Shown here piece by piece: positions 61,646-64,000 of a stretch of 64,000 bases of DNA; the first letter of the stretch is position 1, and every line of letters begins with the position of its first letter. The DNA comes from Staphylococcus felis (GTDB lineage: Bacteria; Bacillota; Bacilli; Staphylococcales; Staphylococcaceae): the NCBI RefSeq assembly GCF_003012915.1, contig NZ_CP027770.1, positions 372,001-436,000 on the forward strand. Reading direction: 5' to 3'. Both the position numbers and the translations under genes were made by a program. A model generated the notes under the pieces. That model was not told the origin of the DNA and did not search any database. It was given only the letters and a program-made list of their open reading frames with translations.

Positions 61646-62641
61646 TTAAGCTTCTACTTTTTGATTTTTTTCGAGTATTTCATCACGGAATTGCGTTAAA
61701 ATCTGAATCATTTCCGCTTCTGTTTCGGATTGATTTAACGCTTTTCTCGCTTTACCGTTTCCACGGACGCCTTTCAAGTACCATGATGCATGTTTGCGCA
61801 TTTCCATTACGCCTACTTTTTCACCTTTCAACTCGACTAGACGACGTAAATGTAATAATGCGATATCTATCTTCTCATCCACGCCTGGTTCTTCTATCAG
61901 TTCGCCCGTTTCTAGGTAATGGACAGTTCTATAAATCATCCAAGGATTTCCTAATGCCTCACGCCCGATCATGACAGCATCTACGCCTGTTTCTTCTAAC
62001 ATTTTTTCAGCGAGTTCTGGACTTGTGACATCTCCATTACCAATAACCGGAATATTCACCGCTTCTTTGACTTGACGTATGATATCCCAATCCGCCTTGC
62101 CTTCATACATCTGAACACGCGTACGGCCATGTAGAGATATCGCTGCTGCACCTGCGCGTTCTGCTGCTTTCGCATTTTCTACTGCATAAATATGATCTTC
62201 ATCCCAACCGATGCGCATCTTACAAGTCACAGGCTTACTTACACGTTCAGTAACTGCAGATACCATCTCATAAATTTTATTCGGATCAAGCAACCAGCGC
62301 GCACCTGCTTCACAGCGAATAATTTTGGATACAGGGCACCCCATATTGATATCAATAATATCAGCAGTTGTGTTCTGATCTACATACTCTGCTGCTTCAA
62401 CAAGCGTTTCTTTTTCTCCACCGAATATTTGTAGCGATAGTGGGCGCTCGTTTTCATCTATATACAACATTTTCATTGTTTTAGGGTTATTAAATAAAAT
62501 GGCTTTGTCACTCACCATTTCTGCACATACTAAACCTGCACCGAACTCTTTGACCGTGAGCCTAAACGCTGAGTTGCATACCCCTGCCATAGGTGCTAAA
62601 ACAACTCTATTCTCTATTTCAACGTCTCCAATTTTCCACAT
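61646..62641 (-). CDS. dusB: tRNA-dihydrouridine synthase (DusB-like)
   Basis: 331-aa FMN enzyme that reduces uridines in tRNA D-loops. TIM-barrel start VVLAPMAGVCNSAFRL, NMGCPVSK motif, and FMN-phosphate loop GNGDVTSPELAEK. Starts at ATG 62641 behind GGAGGAA. Lies between folK and lysS, a common Bacillales arrangement. The exact site modified is not predictable. Confidence 0.92.
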   Translation of the reverse strand: MWKIGDVEIENRVVLAPMAGVCNSAFRLTVKEFGAGLVCAEMVSDKAILFNNPKTMKMLYIDENERPLSLQIFGGEKETLVEAAEYVDQNTTADIIDINMGCPVSKIIRCEAGARWLLDPNKIYEMVSAVTERVSKPVTCKMRIGWDEDHIYAVENAKAAERAGAAAISLHGRTRVQMYEGKADWDIIRQVKEAVNIPVIGNGDVTSPELAEKMLEETGVDAVMIGREALGNPWMIYRTVHYLETGELIEEPGVDEKIDIALLHLRRLVELKGEKVGVMEMRKHASWYLKGVRGNGKARKALNQSETEAEMIQILTQFRDEILEKNQKVEA

Positions 62642-62690
62642 ATTGTGGTTCCTCCAATCAAGCTATATCATATCTTAACAATGTATGGCA

Positions 62691-63166
62691 TCATTTATAC
62701 TTTACTACAGAATCATCAGGCTGTACTAATGTACGAATCAATTTGTTTGAGCGTGGTTCTATCACATCTGATGCAATGTCGTTTAAAGGTATCATAACAA
62801 AAGCACGCTCAGACATGCGAGGGTGAGGGATTGACAAGTGCTCATCTTCAATAATCGACTTGCCATATAACAAAATATCGATATCTATTGTCCTCGGCCC
62901 CCACCTTTCTTTCCGAACACGGTGCAAACGCGTTTCAATTTCTAAACACGCTTGAAGCAATTGAAATGGTGGTAGGTTGGTTTCAATAGATACACATAAG
63001 TTCAAAAAATCAGGTTGATCTACATATCCGACAGGTTTTGTTTCATATATTGGTGAGACACGCTTAACCCTAATGCCTGGTGTCATGTTCAATTGTTCTA
63101 TAGCTAATTGAAGTTGTGTTTCACGTTCGCCTATATTACTCCCTAAACTTAGATATGCATCTACCA

Positions 63167-63167
<1 letters not shown>
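62691..63167 (-). CDS. folK: 2-amino-4-hydroxy-6-hydroxymethyldihydropteridine pyrophosphokinase
   Basis: 158 aa. Activates the pterin for joining to PABA. ATP and Mg sites in RWGPRTIDIDILLYG; LSLGSNIGE at the N-terminus. Its ATG shares a base with the folB stop (TAATG), so it is tightly coupled. Confidence 0.96.

Positions 63168-64000
<833 letters not shown>

Overview
The window is a low-G+C Firmicutes chromosome segment, almost certainly from a Staphylococcus. Gene order (tadA, two deoxynucleoside kinases, HAD, ilvE, kbl, tuf-fusA-rpsG-rpsL-rpoC-rpoB, rplL-rplJ-rplA-rplK-nusG-secE-rpmG-sigH, cysS-cysE-gltX, clpC-mcsB-mcsA-ctsR, nupC, pdxT-pdxS / pdxR, rrn, lysS, dusB, fol) matches the block known from S. 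aureus. One departure is informative: ispD and ispF, two MEP-pathway isoprenoid genes, sit between yacL and gltX. S. aureus lacks them and uses mevalonate, whereas animal-associated staphylococci of the S. pseudintermedius / S. schleiferi type use MEP, so a member of that wider clade is the best guess. No species can be fixed from sequence alone.

Layout. 1-9.6 kb: nucleotide salvage and tRNA editing (tadA, two deoxynucleoside kinases), a HAD phosphatase, an IS110-family insertion with an odd start, ilvE, a threonine-breakdown pair (SDR threonine dehydrogenase and kbl) and an M20 amidohydrolase. 9.7-26.7 kb: translation and transcription core (EF-Tu, EF-G, S7, S12, L7Ae-like, RpoC, RpoB, a methyltransferase, L7/L12, L10, L1, L11, NusG, SecE, L33) with visible leader RNAs and promoters. 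26.7-36.7 kb: sigH, rae1, rlmB, mrnC, cysS, cysE behind a cysteine T-box, gltX, ispF, ispD, yacL, radA. 36.8-41.4 kb: the CtsR-controlled stress operon ctsR-mcsA-mcsB-clpC. 41.5-48.1 kb: nucleoside transporter, PLP synthase pdxST with divergent regulator pdxR, and a FUSC-family membrane protein. 48.3-59.7 kb: two tandem rRNA operons, an eight-tRNA cluster and a third, leading 5S gene. 60.1-64 kb: lysS, dusB, folK, folB and the 3' part of folP.

Almost everything from 4.5 kb on is on the minus strand and is housekeeping. Accessory content is limited to the IS110 element and at least four copies of a hairpin-rich intergenic repeat with GGGACATAAAT-like inverted ends.

I did not find a convincing undescribed defence or mobile system. 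The points most worth a second look are the MEP pair in an otherwise S. aureus-like order, an McsA that has lost all four cysteines of its first zinc finger, a perfect palindrome inside the predicted radA promoter, the repeat copy wedged between the cysteine T-box and cysE, the IS110 left end (possible bridge RNA, ATC start) and the structured leaders before rplA and rplK.
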